Made by a program: the position numbers and the translations under genes | The notes under the pieces: generated by a model | Databases searched by the model: none | Told to the model about the DNA's origin: nothing | Seen by the model: the letters and a program-made list of their open reading frames with translations, nothing else | Shown here: piece after piece, positions 48,286 to 57,934 of the stretch | Numbering within the stretch: position 1 is the first letter of the stretch | How the letters are laid out: every line of letters starts with the position of its first letter | From: Desulfuromusa sp. | Lineage (GTDB): Bacteria; Desulfobacterota; Desulfuromonadia; Desulfuromonadales; Geopsychrobacteraceae | Length of the DNA: 64,000 nucleotides | Assembly (NCBI GenBank): GCA_016744675.1 | Contig: JADGDX010000002.1 | Location: 57,238 to 121,237 of the forward strand | Direction: 5' to 3'

Positions 48286-50568
48286 CTACCCCTTTGTCAC
48301 CTTGAATCCCGATTTTTTGAGCGCGGCAGCCAAATCGCTGTGGCTGTTGGTTGATTTCTCTGACTGTCGCTGGGGAGCTTTTTGTTGCACCTTCCTACCA
48401 TGATCTACCGGCTTCTCCTTGCTTTGACTACGCATCGTCAAGCTGATCCTCTTCCGTTGCAGATCAACCTCCAGAACCTTCACTTGAACTTGCTGCCCAA
48501 CCTTCACTACAGTATTTGGATCTTTGATATAACGATCGGCAAGTTGACTGATATGGACGAGGCCATCCTGGTGAACACCAATATCAACAAAAGCACCAAA
48601 TGCAGCAACATTTGTGACGACACCGTTCAAGCGCATCCCTTCTTTTAGATCTTTAGGTTCCATGACATCGGCACTAAAGCTGGTAGAAATGAACGTTTCC
48701 CGAGGATCTCGCCCGGGCTTTTTCAACTCAGCGATAATGTCGATCAGGGTTGGCAAACCAACATCGGCTGTCACATATTTTTCCAAGACGATGGCATTAA
48801 CCAAACCGGGATTATTGATCAATTCTCTCAGCTCAGACCCTGCATCCTTTGCCATTTGTGCGACAAGTTTATAACGTTCAGGGTGAACAGCCGTATTATC
48901 TAGAGGCTGTGTCGCTCCGCGAATACGCAAAAACCCAGCGGCTTGTTCAAAACCTTTTTTACCAAACCGAGGAACCGTGAGTAACTGTTTTCGTTGCGTG
49001 AAAAGACCATTCTCATCGCGGTAAGTGACAATGGACTTGGCAACAGATTCTCCAATACCTGAAACAAAACTCAGCAGTGCCCAACTAGCGGTATTCAAAT
49101 CAACACCCACAAAATTGACACATGACTCCACCACTTCCCCCAAAGCTTTCTTTAAAGCAACCTGACTGACATCGTGTTGATATTGGCCCACTCCGATACT
49201 TTTGGGATCAACCTTAACCAGTTCGGCCAAAGGGTCCTGAAGTCGACGGGCAATTGAAATGGCGCCACGAACTGTCAGATCCAGATCAGGAAACTCTTCT
49301 CTGGCAATATCAGAGGCAGAGTAGACACTCGCTCCCGACTCGCTGATCATGACCACGGGGATTTTTTTGTCAACAGACTGTAGGCTCTGTCGCACAAATT
49401 GCTCCATTTCCCGACCTGCCGTTCCGTTTCCGATAGCGACCATTTCAACCCGCTGAGAATCAATCAAGCGCAGTAATGCTTGCTGTGCCTCTTCTATCCG
49501 TCCCCGACCGGTGTGAGGATAAATCGTTACATGCTCCAGAAATCGTCCTGTTTGATCAACAACAGCTAGCTTTGATCCCGTCCTCAAACCAGGGTCAACC
49601 CCCAGCACACAGGAACTTCCAGCGGGAGCAGCTAACAGCAAATTACGCAAGTTCTCAGCAAAGACCCGGATTGCTTCTTCATCAGCCGCTTTCTTTGCCT
49701 GCAAACGCAGATCAACTTCAATTGATGGTGCGATCAGGCGCTGATAAGCATCTTCAACGACCAAACAAAACCAGCTGTGAAATGAATTTTTCGCTGGAAT
49801 CAGAAGTTTCCTAAGACGCAGAAGAATGTCCTCTTCAGGTGCGTCAATTGACAAACGTAGGACTTCTTCTTTTTCCCCTCGGCGCATCGCCAACATCCGG
49901 TGAGACGGAACCTGCTTCAATGGCTCGCTAAAATCATAATACATTTCAAACTTACTCACTGTTCCGACTTTGCCACGAGCTGGCTGTGAACAGAACAGCC
50001 CCCGCTGCCAAGTTAAACCGCGCACTAGCGAACGTCCCTCAGCAACATCGGCAAACCTTTCCGCCAGAATATGCCCCGCTCCCTGAAGGGCACTTTCCGC
50101 GTCTGCAACATCACCCTCTGGGTTCACAAAAGGAGCAGCTAAAAGTTCTATTTCAACAGAGGATCCAACACTCTCAAATAGTTGTTCAGCCAGAGGGTCT
50201 AATCCTCGTTCCTTGGCAATTGTTGCTTTGGTTCGACGCTTTGGCTTATAGGGGAGATAGATATCTTCAAGTTCGGTTTTCTGTCGACAGAGGGTAATTT
50301 TACCCCGCAACTCAGAGGTTAACTTCCCTTGATCATCAATTGATTTCAGAACCGTCTGACGTCGTTCCTCGAGCTCTTTAAAATAAATCAATCGTTCTTG
50401 CAACAGGCGGATCTGAACTTCGTCGAGCTCTCCCGTGACCTCTTTACGATAACGGGCAATAAAAGGGACCGTCGCCCCTTCTTCAAGTAAAGCAACAGTC
50501 TGTACAACCTGATTTTTCTTTAATCCCGTTTCTTCGATTAGGATGGGGAGGATATCAAAAGAATTCAT
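48286..50568 (-). CDS. tex: RNA-binding transcriptional accessory protein Tex
   Basis: A 760-residue nucleic-acid-binding protein of the Tex/Spt6-like family. Order: N-terminal Tex domain (VPFIARYRKEVTGELDEVQIR), YqgF/RNase H-like fold (VLGVDPGLRTGSKLAVVDQTG), helix-hairpin-helix units (LNTASWALLSFVSGIGESVAKSI interior) and a C-terminal S1 RNA-binding domain (GAFVDIGVHQDGLVHISQL), then a basic Gln/Lys tail. Length is normal for the family. It is the first gene of a short minus-strand pair. Confidence 0.96.
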   Translation of the reverse strand: MNSFDILPILIEETGLKKNQVVQTVALLEEGATVPFIARYRKEVTGELDEVQIRLLQERLIYFKELEERRQTVLKSIDDQGKLTSELRGKITLCRQKTELEDIYLPYKPKRRTKATIAKERGLDPLAEQLFESVGSSVEIELLAAPFVNPEGDVADAESALQGAGHILAERFADVAEGRSLVRGLTWQRGLFCSQPARGKVGTVSKFEMYYDFSEPLKQVPSHRMLAMRRGEKEEVLRLSIDAPEEDILLRLRKLLIPAKNSFHSWFCLVVEDAYQRLIAPSIEVDLRLQAKKAADEEAIRVFAENLRNLLLAAPAGSSCVLGVDPGLRTGSKLAVVDQTGRFLEHVTIYPHTGRGRIEEAQQALLRLIDSQRVEMVAIGNGTAGREMEQFVRQSLQSVDKKIPVVMISESGASVYSASDIAREEFPDLDLTVRGAISIARRLQDPLAELVKVDPKSIGVGQYQHDVSQVALKKALGEVVESCVNFVGVDLNTASWALLSFVSGIGESVAKSIVTYRDENGLFTQRKQLLTVPRFGKKGFEQAAGFLRIRGATQPLDNTAVHPERYKLVAQMAKDAGSELRELINNPGLVNAIVLEKYVTADVGLPTLIDIIAELKKPGRDPRETFISTSFSADVMEPKDLKEGMRLNGVVTNVAAFGAFVDIGVHQDGLVHISQLADRYIKDPNTVVKVGQQVQVKVLEVDLQRKRISLTMRSQSKEKPVDHGRKVQQKAPQRQSEKSTNSHSDLAAALKKSGFKVTKG

Positions 50569-50635
50569 ATGCTAATTCAGTGTCCTTATTCTATAAATTT
50601 CAGGGGGAGTTCAATGGAGAGCTAACTCTCGCCAC

Positions 50636-51133
50636 TTATTTCTGACGTGCAGGTAACTTCCAAATAGAATCGGTAGAAGGAGATTCGGGATCATTATCCT
50701 CAAATGACCCATCATAGCCAAAAGTTAAAAACTGCGCAGAGTTCGGGAAGGGTAAAACCCCTCTAAAATCAGTTTCATCTTCAAGCTGACCGCTCAATGT
50801 CCGAGCGATATCACGATAAGAGACAACCGTCAGATCCTTATCCAGCAAGAATACTTTTAACTTCAAGTCCATGACTCGAGTGTAATTGACTTGTGGACTA
50901 TCTGAAAAAGAAAGGGTTCCTTCGATATCAAGTTGCTCACCATCAAAAGTTAAATAGTAATCAACCTCAACGTATAGGTCCTGCCAGTGCTGTGGACCAG
51001 CGTTCCAAGGTGAAAGGCTGACGACCTCGTCTGGTTCTGCCTGGGCCCCAAGGTAGTATGTTGTAGTTGTTTGGCATCCTAAAAGCCCAAAAATAAAAGA
51101 AACAATCAACAAGATCAGTAGCTTATTCTTCAT
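50636..51133 (-). CDS. Hypothetical lipoprotein
   Basis: Product of 165 residues from the ATG at 51133, with AAAGGA upstream. A signal sequence ending in the lipobox FGLLGC gives a lipid-anchored protein. The mature part has YYLGAQAEP, a predicted beta-rich body (VEVDYYLTFDGEQLDIEGTL) and no recognised domain. A longer GTG start at 51151 would cover the ribosome site. Function unknown; alone between tex and a small divergent gene. Confidence 0.72.
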   Translation of the reverse strand: MKNKLLILLIVSFIFGLLGCQTTTTYYLGAQAEPDEVVSLSPWNAGPQHWQDLYVEVDYYLTFDGEQLDIEGTLSFSDSPQVNYTRVMDLKLKVFLLDKDLTVVSYRDIARTLSGQLEDETDFRGVLPFPNSAQFLTFGYDGSFEDNDPESPSTDSIWKLPARQK

Positions 51134-51281
51134 AACAGGGTCCTTTTCCACAATGGTTTGTAGTTCAATTGTAACAATTGTAACATATCCATAAATACGA
51201 GAAGTCCCTTCAAAAACGTGACCTGACTCAATAATCAGAGTATGCTATGACCCTCTCTGAATTCTTTTTACGGAGTAGAGT

Positions 51282-51482
51282 ATGAAAAACACCGGCATTG
51301 TTCTTCTTGGATTATTTTCCGTCATCTACCTTCTCAACCCAACTGCAGGTTTTTTTGAACTTATTCCTGACAACATCCCCATCATCGGGAACCTTGATGA
51401 AGCCGCAGCTGTTGCTTTACTCGTCATGTGTCTGCGTTATTTTGGCTACGAACTCCCCGATATTTTTAATCCAAAAAAGTAA
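51282..51482 (+). CDS. Small membrane protein, YkvA/DUF1232-like
   Basis: A 66-residue protein with an N-terminal hydrophobic segment (GIVLLGLFSVIYLLNP) and the DUF1232-like block FELIPDNIPIIGNLDEAAAVALL, in which the IPD and LDEAA pairs match the family's LIPDfiPvlGylDD pattern. Family function is unknown. ATG follows GGAG by 7 bases. Stop lies 1 base before the convergent radical SAM stop. Confidence 0.75.
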   Translation: MKNTGIVLLGLFSVIYLLNPTAGFFELIPDNIPIIGNLDEAAAVALLVMCLRYFGYELPDIFNPKK

Positions 51483-51483
51483 A

Positions 51484-53079
51484 TCAGGTAAAAAAGACAG
51501 CATGATTTGAACTGAAGATGGGTGGGTTTCGTTTAACAATTGTTCGAATAGTAGGAGATCCAAGCAAACGTTGATTTAAAAATTTACGGGCAGCAGCTCG
51601 ATCCCAACCCGTTGCCGATTCAAACTCATGATACAGTCCTAGGGGACTATCGACATCCCGCAGTTTTGAGCTGTCAATTCCATAGATTTCCGGATTTTCT
51701 AACAACTCCGATCCGCGTGGTAAATTCATTATCGAAATATTGAGAAAACCAATTTTTTCAGCATGTCGCTCAAGAAAGTTTAACGTCATTTCAGCATCAG
51801 CTTGAGTCTCACCCGGTGTCCCCAACATGATGTAAACATAACTTGCGATCCCGGCACGATGAAGATTATCGAGAATTCTTTCCGCTGTTTCAAGCCTGAC
51901 CCCCTTCCCTAGGCGATCAAGAACCACCTGCGAACCACTTTCAAGTCCCAGTTGCAACATCTCGCAACCAGACGCTGCTAAATCACGGGTAAAAACTAAA
52001 TCCTCTAAGGCAGTCTCAAAACGAACAAAACCAAACCATGATAGGCTCTTTAACTCGCTATGCCTTGCTGCTAAAGACCTCAGAATATTGACAGGAATCG
52101 CATTGTCAGTCAGATGGAAGCTTTTTACTCCATACCGCTCAGAGAGTTGAAGTAATAAATCTGGAAATTCTGTGGGGCGAAACGTTTGATAAGGATGTAC
52201 CGGTGCCGTAGCTTCCGGGCAGAATAGACATTTTTGCCAATAACAACCGCGTGAAGAACTTACAGGAAAGATGGCTTCTGGGCTTAAATATCGTTCAAAT
52301 TTAGCAAAAGAAAAATCGGGAACAAAACCAATATCTGTCGCATCACTTAAAAAGTATTGATTCGGAGCTGATCCTTTTGCAAGAGCCACAAGGGGAACTT
52401 CTCCTGGGCCGAAAACCAACCGATCAAAAGGAAACAACTCGACTTCAAGTCGCTGTAGTGGTTTTTGCCACGATGTTATCAATCCTCCACCGGCAATCAA
52501 TTCAACATCCGGAAACTCCCGCCTCAACAATCCCGCCAATTCGAATGCCGGAAAAACTTGATGCAGATAATTGATAGAAATCGCTATCCGTTGAGGACTA
52601 CACTCCTTAATTCGGGGCAATAATTCTTCCCGGTAATAAGGACAAAACAGGGTCTTAAGATCCCCTCGACTGAACTCTGTCAATGCATCAGGATTAAATA
52701 CGGACACACCATCATATTGGTAGTCACCGAGGGTCAGTCTTTCTTTATTATTTCTTGGATAGAGACTTAAAAGGAGATTCAAGTATCGAACGGCTGTGCT
52801 ATAACGGGGGAAAGAGGCCTTAGCGCGTGATGACCGCAACAAATCAAGAGATTCCTCGCAGTGCTTTAACGCTCGGTGAATTGACGTTGTCGGGTGATCA
52901 CCAGCCAATTCATTGAGTCGCTTCCCATCAAGAAGATAAAGATAAGCATCCAGATTGGCATCCAGAACGTCTGTGGATATCCCATTCTGGCGCAGGGCCG
53001 ATGCCAGAATGGCTAACGACAATGGCGGTTCAGATGGCTTTAGTGCAGGAGGTTGAAGTAAGAGGACCTCAGCCATCAT
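51484..53079 (-). CDS. B12-binding-domain radical SAM protein
   Basis: A 531-residue enzyme with an N-terminal cobalamin-binding-like region (VLLLQPPALKPSEPPLSLA, ELIAGGGLITSW near 190) and a radical SAM core beginning at about residue 278: SRGCYWQKCLFCPEA, a CX4CX2C cluster-binding spacing used by several B12-type radical SAM proteins, then FHLTDNAIP and QLGLESGSQ. Product unknown; B12-type members do methylations and RiPP or lipid modifications. Its start (ATG at 53079 or 53076) lies 10-13 bases after the rhodanese selenoprotein stop, so the two are an operon. Confidence 0.88.
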   Translation of the reverse strand: MMAEVLLLQPPALKPSEPPLSLAILASALRQNGISTDVLDANLDAYLYLLDGKRLNELAGDHPTTSIHRALKHCEESLDLLRSSRAKASFPRYSTAVRYLNLLLSLYPRNNKERLTLGDYQYDGVSVFNPDALTEFSRGDLKTLFCPYYREELLPRIKECSPQRIAISINYLHQVFPAFELAGLLRREFPDVELIAGGGLITSWQKPLQRLEVELFPFDRLVFGPGEVPLVALAKGSAPNQYFLSDATDIGFVPDFSFAKFERYLSPEAIFPVSSSRGCYWQKCLFCPEATAPVHPYQTFRPTEFPDLLLQLSERYGVKSFHLTDNAIPVNILRSLAARHSELKSLSWFGFVRFETALEDLVFTRDLAASGCEMLQLGLESGSQVVLDRLGKGVRLETAERILDNLHRAGIASYVYIMLGTPGETQADAEMTLNFLERHAEKIGFLNISIMNLPRGSELLENPEIYGIDSSKLRDVDSPLGLYHEFESATGWDRAAARKFLNQRLLGSPTIRTIVKRNPPIFSSNHAVFFT

Positions 53080-53089
53080 GAAATCTCAC

Positions 53090-53461
53090 TCAGCATAAGC
53101 CAGAAACCTCGACGACAGGATAGCTTTCATCCAGCCAACCAAAAATTCCATCTGAAACATTATAGATTTCGATTCGCGGAGAAACTTCAACAAGGAGCTC
53201 ACAGACCACCCGGGTCCGTCGACCTGTCCGTCAGATGAGCAGTATGGGCTGCTCAACGGGAACCAGTTCATTGAGTTGTCTGACCCATTCTTCAGGATGA
53301 CAACTTCCATACTCATCAAAAAAGGTCAGCATATGGCTGCCTGCGACGATACCCGTCAATTGCCATTCCTCGGGACGACGGACATCAACAAGAGCAGCCC
53401 CTTGTTGCAAAATATCGGGGACATCCCGACTATCAATACGCTTATAAGTTCTCTGGGGCAT
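53090..53461 (-). CDS. Rhodanese-domain selenoprotein (UGA = catalytic Sec77)
   Basis: Reading UGA at 53233-53231 as selenocysteine gives a single 123-residue rhodanese domain. N-terminal DVRRPEEWQLTGIVAGSHM holds the CH2A-type motif; ILLI-U-RTGRRT places Sec exactly where the persulfide-carrying Cys of the CRxGxR loop belongs; and YNVSDGIFGWLDESYPVV gives the CH2B-type end. Read as a stop, the protein would lose its active site and last third; the frame beyond is open and matches the family. AGGA lies 6 bases before the ATG. A SECIS-like hairpin follows the UGA. Probably a sulfur or selenium transferase working with the downstream radical SAM enzyme. Confidence 0.88.
53201..53230 (-). promoter_or_regulatory. 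SECIS element of the rhodanese selenoprotein
   Basis: On the minus strand after the UGA, ACGGACC (53219-53213) pairs with GGTCTGT (53207-53201), a 7-bp stem with one G-U pair. The 5-base loop CGGGT (53212-53208) has G second and starts 18 bases after the UGA. Same geometry as the element at 46734. Confidence 0.75.
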
Positions 53462-53540
53462 ACAACGTCCTACTTGAGGTCAATTATGAAATAAGTCACT
53501 GGCACAAAACAAACGTTTTGGATAAATCGATACAACACCG

Positions 53541-53574
53541 AAAAAAAATGGCTAAGCAATCCTATGCTTAGCCA
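53541..53574 (-). terminator. Terminator of the TM-anchored hypothetical protein gene
   Basis: A perfect 10-bp stem (53549-53558 with 53565-53574) around a 6-base loop; on the minus strand it is followed by eight T residues. It isolates the rhodanese operon from the upstream gene. Confidence 0.85.
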
Positions 53575-53614
53575 GCTGATCCTTTTTTGCAAAACAATGA
53601 AGACCCTGGATAAT

Positions 53615-54049
53615 CTACTGAAACAAGACTCCGGATTCAAAATTGAAGAAATAAACCTGGTAAGAGTCATCCGTTTCCAGAAGGCTGATTGTTACGGCGG
53701 TTTCCCCACTCGAGTATTGGGCATCTAGCACGTAAGTGACCACCATCTGCTGCCCGCCACCGTTCGATTTTTCTTTGAACTTCGCTTCCCCGATCTCTTG
53801 CAGTTCACCTATTTTGGACAATTCCTCTAAAATACTGTTCAGATTTTCAGGCGTAACCGTTTTCAAAACTTCTGGAGCTAGCAGTTGCTTAACAGTCTCA
53901 GGGTCCCATGTCGAAATTTCAGGGAGAACCTGATGGATATAAGGAATGGCGGTCCCATCATATTGAGATGATTGAACCGAACCATAATAAAGGTATGATG
54001 AAATTCCCACCACAAAAACAAAAATTACATAAGCAATAAATTTTTTCAC
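53615..54049 (-). CDS. Hypothetical membrane-anchored protein
   Basis: From the GTG at 54049, with a GGAAGAGG ribosome site, the product has 144 residues; a longer ATG at 54136 has poorer context. An N-terminal hydrophobic segment (FIAYVIFVFVVGISSYLYYGS) is a signal peptide or anchor. The outer part has two repeated-looking halves of mixed strand and helix (ISTWDPETVKQLLAPEVLK, SILEELSKIGELQEIGE, then a beta-rich end). Similar proteins occur in deltaproteobacteria without an assigned function. Confidence 0.7.
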   Translation of the reverse strand: MKKFIAYVIFVFVVGISSYLYYGSVQSSQYDGTAIPYIHQVLPEISTWDPETVKQLLAPEVLKTVTPENLNSILEELSKIGELQEIGEAKFKEKSNGGGQQMVVTYVLDAQYSSGETAVTISLLETDDSYQVYFFNFESGVLFQ

Positions 54050-54168
54050 TGATTGCGCCTCTTCCAAAATGTTTTTATCAAATGACAAGGATGAAGCTAA
54101 CTGATCGAGATTATTTTGACAAGAGATCTCTAACAACTCGCGACGTCGATATCAATCACCAACAGCAC

Positions 54169-54999
54169 CTATTGCCGCGCCAAACGTAAGTTTTCAATAT
54201 GAGTCTCAAAGTTGGAACGAAATGGGTTGATATCTAAACCACCACGACGTGTATAGCGAGCATAAACTGTCAATTTTTCGGGCTGGCAATAACGCATCAG
54301 GTCGACAAAGATCCGCTCAACACACTGTTCATGAAACTCATTATGCTGGCGAAATGAAACCAAGTAACGAAGCAATGCTTCCGGGTTAATCTTATTCCCC
54401 CGATAACGGATTAAAACACTGCCCCAATCAGGCTGGTTTGTCACCAGACAATTACTCTTTAATAAGTGACTGTGAAGCTCCTCTTCAACCTGCTGCTCAA
54501 AATCAGTTGAATTTTCCAGTATCGAAGGATCAAGAGAATAATGATCAATAGCAATATCCAGATCATCAATACACCGGCCAGGAAAACACTGGATGCGTTC
54601 GCTCACAAACTGCTCACTCTCTAGCAACCGTACCCTGACATCACTTCCGGCTGTCTGCGATAAATCCTTGATCATCAATTGCTCGACCTGTTCAAAATCG
54701 GAAAAACGGGTTTGATTAAATGAATTCAGATAAAGCTTGAATGATTTTGATTCAATCAAGTTCGGAGAAACACATGGGACATGAAATTCCCCCATAGCAA
54801 CAATTGGCTTCCCTTTGAGGTTGAGCCACGAAAGTTCAAAAGCATTCCAAATATCATAACCGCCAAAAGGCAACACCCCCGTAACGCCGATAACATCGCG
54901 CTTCACCTGACGTGGAAAGGGGCAAAGGAGGGCAGAATCATACTCACTTTTATAGACAGTATTCTTTCCCAGAGGCAGTATCGATTTTAAATCAGACAT
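54169..54999 (-). CDS. queF: NADPH-dependent 7-cyano-7-deazaguanine (preQ0) reductase
   Basis: Reduces preQ0 to preQ1 in queuosine synthesis. The 276-residue length marks the two-domain E. coli-type QueF. N-terminal half has [19 protein letters not shown], the substrate-binding block; the C-terminal half has [15 protein letters not shown] with the catalytic Cys, and [18 protein letters not shown] lies before the ATG. No other que genes in the window and no preQ1 riboswitch was seen upstream. Confidence 0.95.
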   Translation of the reverse strand: MSDLKSILPLGKNTVYKSEYDSALLCPFPRQVKRDVIGVTGVLPFGGYDIWNAFELSWLNLKGKPIVAMGEFHVPCVSPNLIESKSFKLYLNSFNQTRFSDFEQVEQLMIKDLSQTAGSDVRVRLLESEQFVSERIQCFPGRCIDDLDIAIDHYSLDPSILENSTDFEQQVEEELHSHLLKSNCLVTNQPDWGSVLIRYRGNKINPEALLRYLVSFRQHNEFHEQCVERIFVDLMRYCQPEKLTVYARYTRRGGLDINPFRSNFETHIENLRLARQ

Positions 55000-55146
55000 A
55001 AAGACCTTTATGAAATAACAATGATCGCAAAAAATATTACCACTTTTAAGAAATTGCTGATATGATTTCTCTTTAATGCTGGCAAGAGCAATCTAACCAG
55101 CTGAAGCATAAGTACTTTTTATTCAACCGTCAACATGGAGAACGTT

Positions 55147-56253
55147 ATGAAAGTCGGATTAATTGGCTGGCGCGGTATGGTAGGTTCCGTGCTCATGCAA
55201 CGGATGCTTGAAGAGGAAGATCTCTCTGCTGTCGTCCCGGTATTTTTCTCTACTTCACAAGCTGGACAAGCAGCTCCTGATTTCGGTCAAAAACCGGGGT
55301 TACTGGAAGACGCTAAGGATATTTCCAAGCTTGTAGAGCAGGATGTCATTATCACCTGTCAAGGGGGGGATTACACCAAAGAGATCCATCCTAAGCTCCG
55401 CGCAACAGGGTGGGACGGGTACTGGATTGATGCTGCATCAACACTGCGAATGGAAGACAATACGGTCATTATTCTTGACCCCATTAACCGTGATGTGATC
55501 GATGCCGCTCTGGACAATGGCTGTAAAGACTTCATCGGTGGAAACTGCACTGTAAGTTTGATGCTGATGGCAATTGGTGGCTTGTTTAATGCTGGGCTGG
55601 TTGATTGGGTTAGCTCTATGACCTATCAAGCCGCTTCAGGTGCTGGAGCACCTAACATGCGTGAGCTGCTGACACAAATGGGAACCCTGAATGATTGTGT
55701 CTCTCAGGAGCTACAAACTCCAGGGTCCGCTATTCTAGAAATCGACAAAAAAGTCACAGACACCCTGCGCAGTGATGACTTCCCCAAAGCTGCGTTCGGA
55801 TTTCCCTTAGCCGGCAGTGTTCTCCCTTGGATTGATCGTGAAGTTGAAGATGGTCAGAGCCGGGAAGAGTGGAAAGGGATCGCTGAAACTAACAAAATTC
55901 TCGATAGTCAAACCGCCATTCCAATTGATGGGATCTGTGTCCGTATTGGCTCAATGCGCTGCCACAGTCAAGCGTTGACGATCAAACTTAATAAAGATCT
56001 CCCAATTGAGGAAATAGAATCTCTGATCAGCAATGGAAATCAATGGGTTCAGCTGGTTTCCAACACAAAAGCAGACACTCTGGAGAAACTGACTCCTGCT
56101 GCTGTTTCTGGAACGCTGGAAATTCCCGTTGGCCGGGTTCGAAAAATGCACATGGGACCAGAGTATCTCTCTGTTTTCACCTGTGGAGATCAGCTCCTCT
56201 GGGGAGCAGCTGAGCCACTTCGCCGGATGATGCGGATTTTGGCAGAAAAGTAA
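55147..56253 (+). CDS. asd: Aspartate-semialdehyde dehydrogenase
   Basis: Makes aspartate semialdehyde, the branch-point to lysine, threonine and methionine. From the ATG at 55147 (GGAG upstream) it has 368 residues. N-terminal [18 protein letters not shown] is the NADP-binding fold of the gamma-proteobacterial-type enzyme; the catalytic Cys is in [12 protein letters not shown] near 133; later [12 protein letters not shown] and [17 protein letters not shown] small hairpin follows, and lysC lies on the opposite strand 300 bases on. Confidence 0.96.
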   Translation: MKVGLIGWRGMVGSVLMQRMLEEEDLSAVVPVFFSTSQAGQAAPDFGQKPGLLEDAKDISKLVEQDVIITCQGGDYTKEIHPKLRATGWDGYWIDAASTLRMEDNTVIILDPINRDVIDAALDNGCKDFIGGNCTVSLMLMAIGGLFNAGLVDWVSSMTYQAASGAGAPNMRELLTQMGTLNDCVSQELQTPGSAILEIDKKVTDTLRSDDFPKAAFGFPLAGSVLPWIDREVEDGQSREEWKGIAETNKILDSQTAIPIDGICVRIGSMRCHSQALTIKLNKDLPIEEIESLISNGNQWVQLVSNTKADTLEKLTPAAVSGTLEIPVGRVRKMHMGPEYLSVFTCGDQLLWGAAEPLRRMMRILAEK

Positions 56254-56270
56254 CACTTTAAAAATCACAG

Positions 56271-56298
56271 CAGCCCCCTGATACTTGTCCGGGGGCTG
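56271..56298. terminator. Hairpin after asd
   Basis: Perfect 8-bp stem CAGCCCCC (56271-56278) with GGGGGCTG (56291-56298) around a 12-base loop. It lacks a strong T-run, so it may stop or protect the asd transcript. Confidence 0.55.
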
Positions 56299-56371
56299 TG
56301 AATAAAAAACATCTACTAAACTATTGGCTGTGGGGGGTCGATGTAATAGAAAATCTCATCAAGGTGTGAAA

Positions 56372-56512
56372 ATGTCAAAAGATATGCTCAAATTGGTTAT
56401 TCTGCTTATTGTCGTCGCAGTGATTATCTTGGGAATCTATTTCCTGGGGAAATCCGTTGACAACAAGAGTAAATACCAACACCCCATCAGCAGACAGGGC
56501 GGAAGCTGGTAA
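56372..56512 (+). CDS. Small single-pass membrane protein
   Basis: A 46-residue product from the ATG at 56372, which follows AAGGTG. One strong membrane helix (LVILLIVVAVIILGIYFLG) is followed by a short polar, basic tail. No recognised family. It lies between the asd hairpin and the convergent lysC. Confidence 0.55.
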   Translation: MSKDMLKLVILLIVVAVIILGIYFLGKSVDNKSKYQHPISRQGGSW

Positions 56513-56550
56513 CACACCTCCGCCCGGTAACAAGCTGTCTCTTTAAGAAA

Positions 56551-57786
56551 CTACAGTACTTCTTCAATCTCTGGTAGATCCAAGCCAAAGGCTTTATGTA
56601 AAACCCGTACCGCTAATTCGGTGTACTTCGCATCAACGACGCAAGAGACCTTGATCTCACTGGTTGAAATCATTTGAATATTAATTCCCTCTTCTGACAG
56701 AGCAGAGAACATGGTGCTAGCAACACCAGCATGGGAACGCATACCGACACCAATAATTGACACTTTTGAAATTTCCATGTCATGGCTAATACCGCGAGCA
56801 TTGATTTTTTCAGCAATCTTTTCAACAATTTCAACAGCCTTTTTACAGTCACTTTTAGGGACTGTAAAAGTCATGTCAGTTGCACCCTCATGCGAGATAT
56901 TTTGAATGATCATATCAACAGTGATATTATTTTCACTCAGTGGGGTAAAAATCTGTGAAGAAATCCCCGGTTGATCTGGCACACCAAAAATACTGATCTT
57001 TGCTTCATCTTTATTATAAGCCACACCTGAAACCAGCACAGTTTCCATCTCGTGATCCTCCTTCATTACCAGCGTACCCTGTCCATCATGAAAGCTGGAA
57101 CGTACGTGAATGACAACATTATATTTTTTAGCGAATTCAACGCTACGAATCTGCAGAACTTTTGCCCCTAAAGAGGCCATTTCAAGCATTTCATCGTAGG
57201 ATATTTTTTCAATCTTTTGTGCTTCAGGGACCATTCTCGGGTCAGTGGTGTAAACCCCATCAACATCCGTGTAGATTTCACAAACATCTGCCTTCAATGC
57301 AGCGGCAACCGCCACAGCCGAGGTATCAGATCCACCGCGACCGAGTGTTGTGATGTTCCCTTCACCGTCGGTTCCTTGGAATCCAGCGACAATAACAATT
57401 GTCCCCTTCTTCAGATCTCCACGGATATTCTCATCCCCAATACTCTTGATCCGGGCTTTTGCGTGTGCCTTATCGGTGAGCATAGGGATTTGCGAGCCAA
57501 GGTAACTTCTGGCATCGTAACCCATCGATTGTAAACACATCGACAACAATGAAATTGTGACCTGCTCACCCGTCGAAACGAGAACGTCATATTCGCGTTC
57601 ACAAGGCGTTTCGGTAATTTCAGCCGCCAAAGCCACCAAGCGATTTGTTTCACCAGACATGGCCGAGACAATAACAACAACGTCATTCCCTTCGTCATAA
57701 GTCTTGGCAATCCGGCTGGCGACATTGCGGATCCGCTCTACGGATCCCACCGAAGTACCACCATATTTCTGAACAACCAGAGCCAT
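56551..57786 (-). CDS. lysC: Aspartate kinase
   Basis: Phosphorylates aspartate, first step of the aspartate family pathway. From the ATG at 57786 (GAGG 6 bases upstream) it has 411 residues: [14 protein letters not shown], the kinase core with [31 protein letters not shown] and [15 protein letters not shown], and two C-terminal ACT domains from about 265 ([30 protein letters not shown]) that mediate feedback by lysine and/or threonine. A GTG- or ATG-led extension of 4 residues is possible. No lysine riboswitch core seen upstream. Confidence 0.96.
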   Translation of the reverse strand: MALVVQKYGGTSVGSVERIRNVASRIAKTYDEGNDVVVIVSAMSGETNRLVALAAEITETPCEREYDVLVSTGEQVTISLLSMCLQSMGYDARSYLGSQIPMLTDKAHAKARIKSIGDENIRGDLKKGTIVIVAGFQGTDGEGNITTLGRGGSDTSAVAVAAALKADVCEIYTDVDGVYTTDPRMVPEAQKIEKISYDEMLEMASLGAKVLQIRSVEFAKKYNVVIHVRSSFHDGQGTLVMKEDHEMETVLVSGVAYNKDEAKISIFGVPDQPGISSQIFTPLSENNITVDMIIQNISHEGATDMTFTVPKSDCKKAVEIVEKIAEKINARGISHDMEISKVSIIGVGMRSHAGVASTMFSALSEEGINIQMISTSEIKVSCVVDAKYTELAVRVLHKAFGLDLPEIEEVL

Positions 57787-57934
57787 AACAGTCCTCATCC
57801 TCCTTATCAGGGGCTACCGACAGATATCGTTCCAACCATCGGCTCTTACAAAGTTTTAAATCTCAAGAATGTACTTTAATATCAGGAAACTCAAAGGCGG
57901 TCAAAATCTTTTTCGACGCAAGGAAATTTAGACA

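Noticed and set aside
53086-53319. A 77-residue frame on the minus strand overlapping the rhodanese end
   Set aside because: It is a different phase over the region that the UGA read-through explains with a conserved rhodanese C-terminus.
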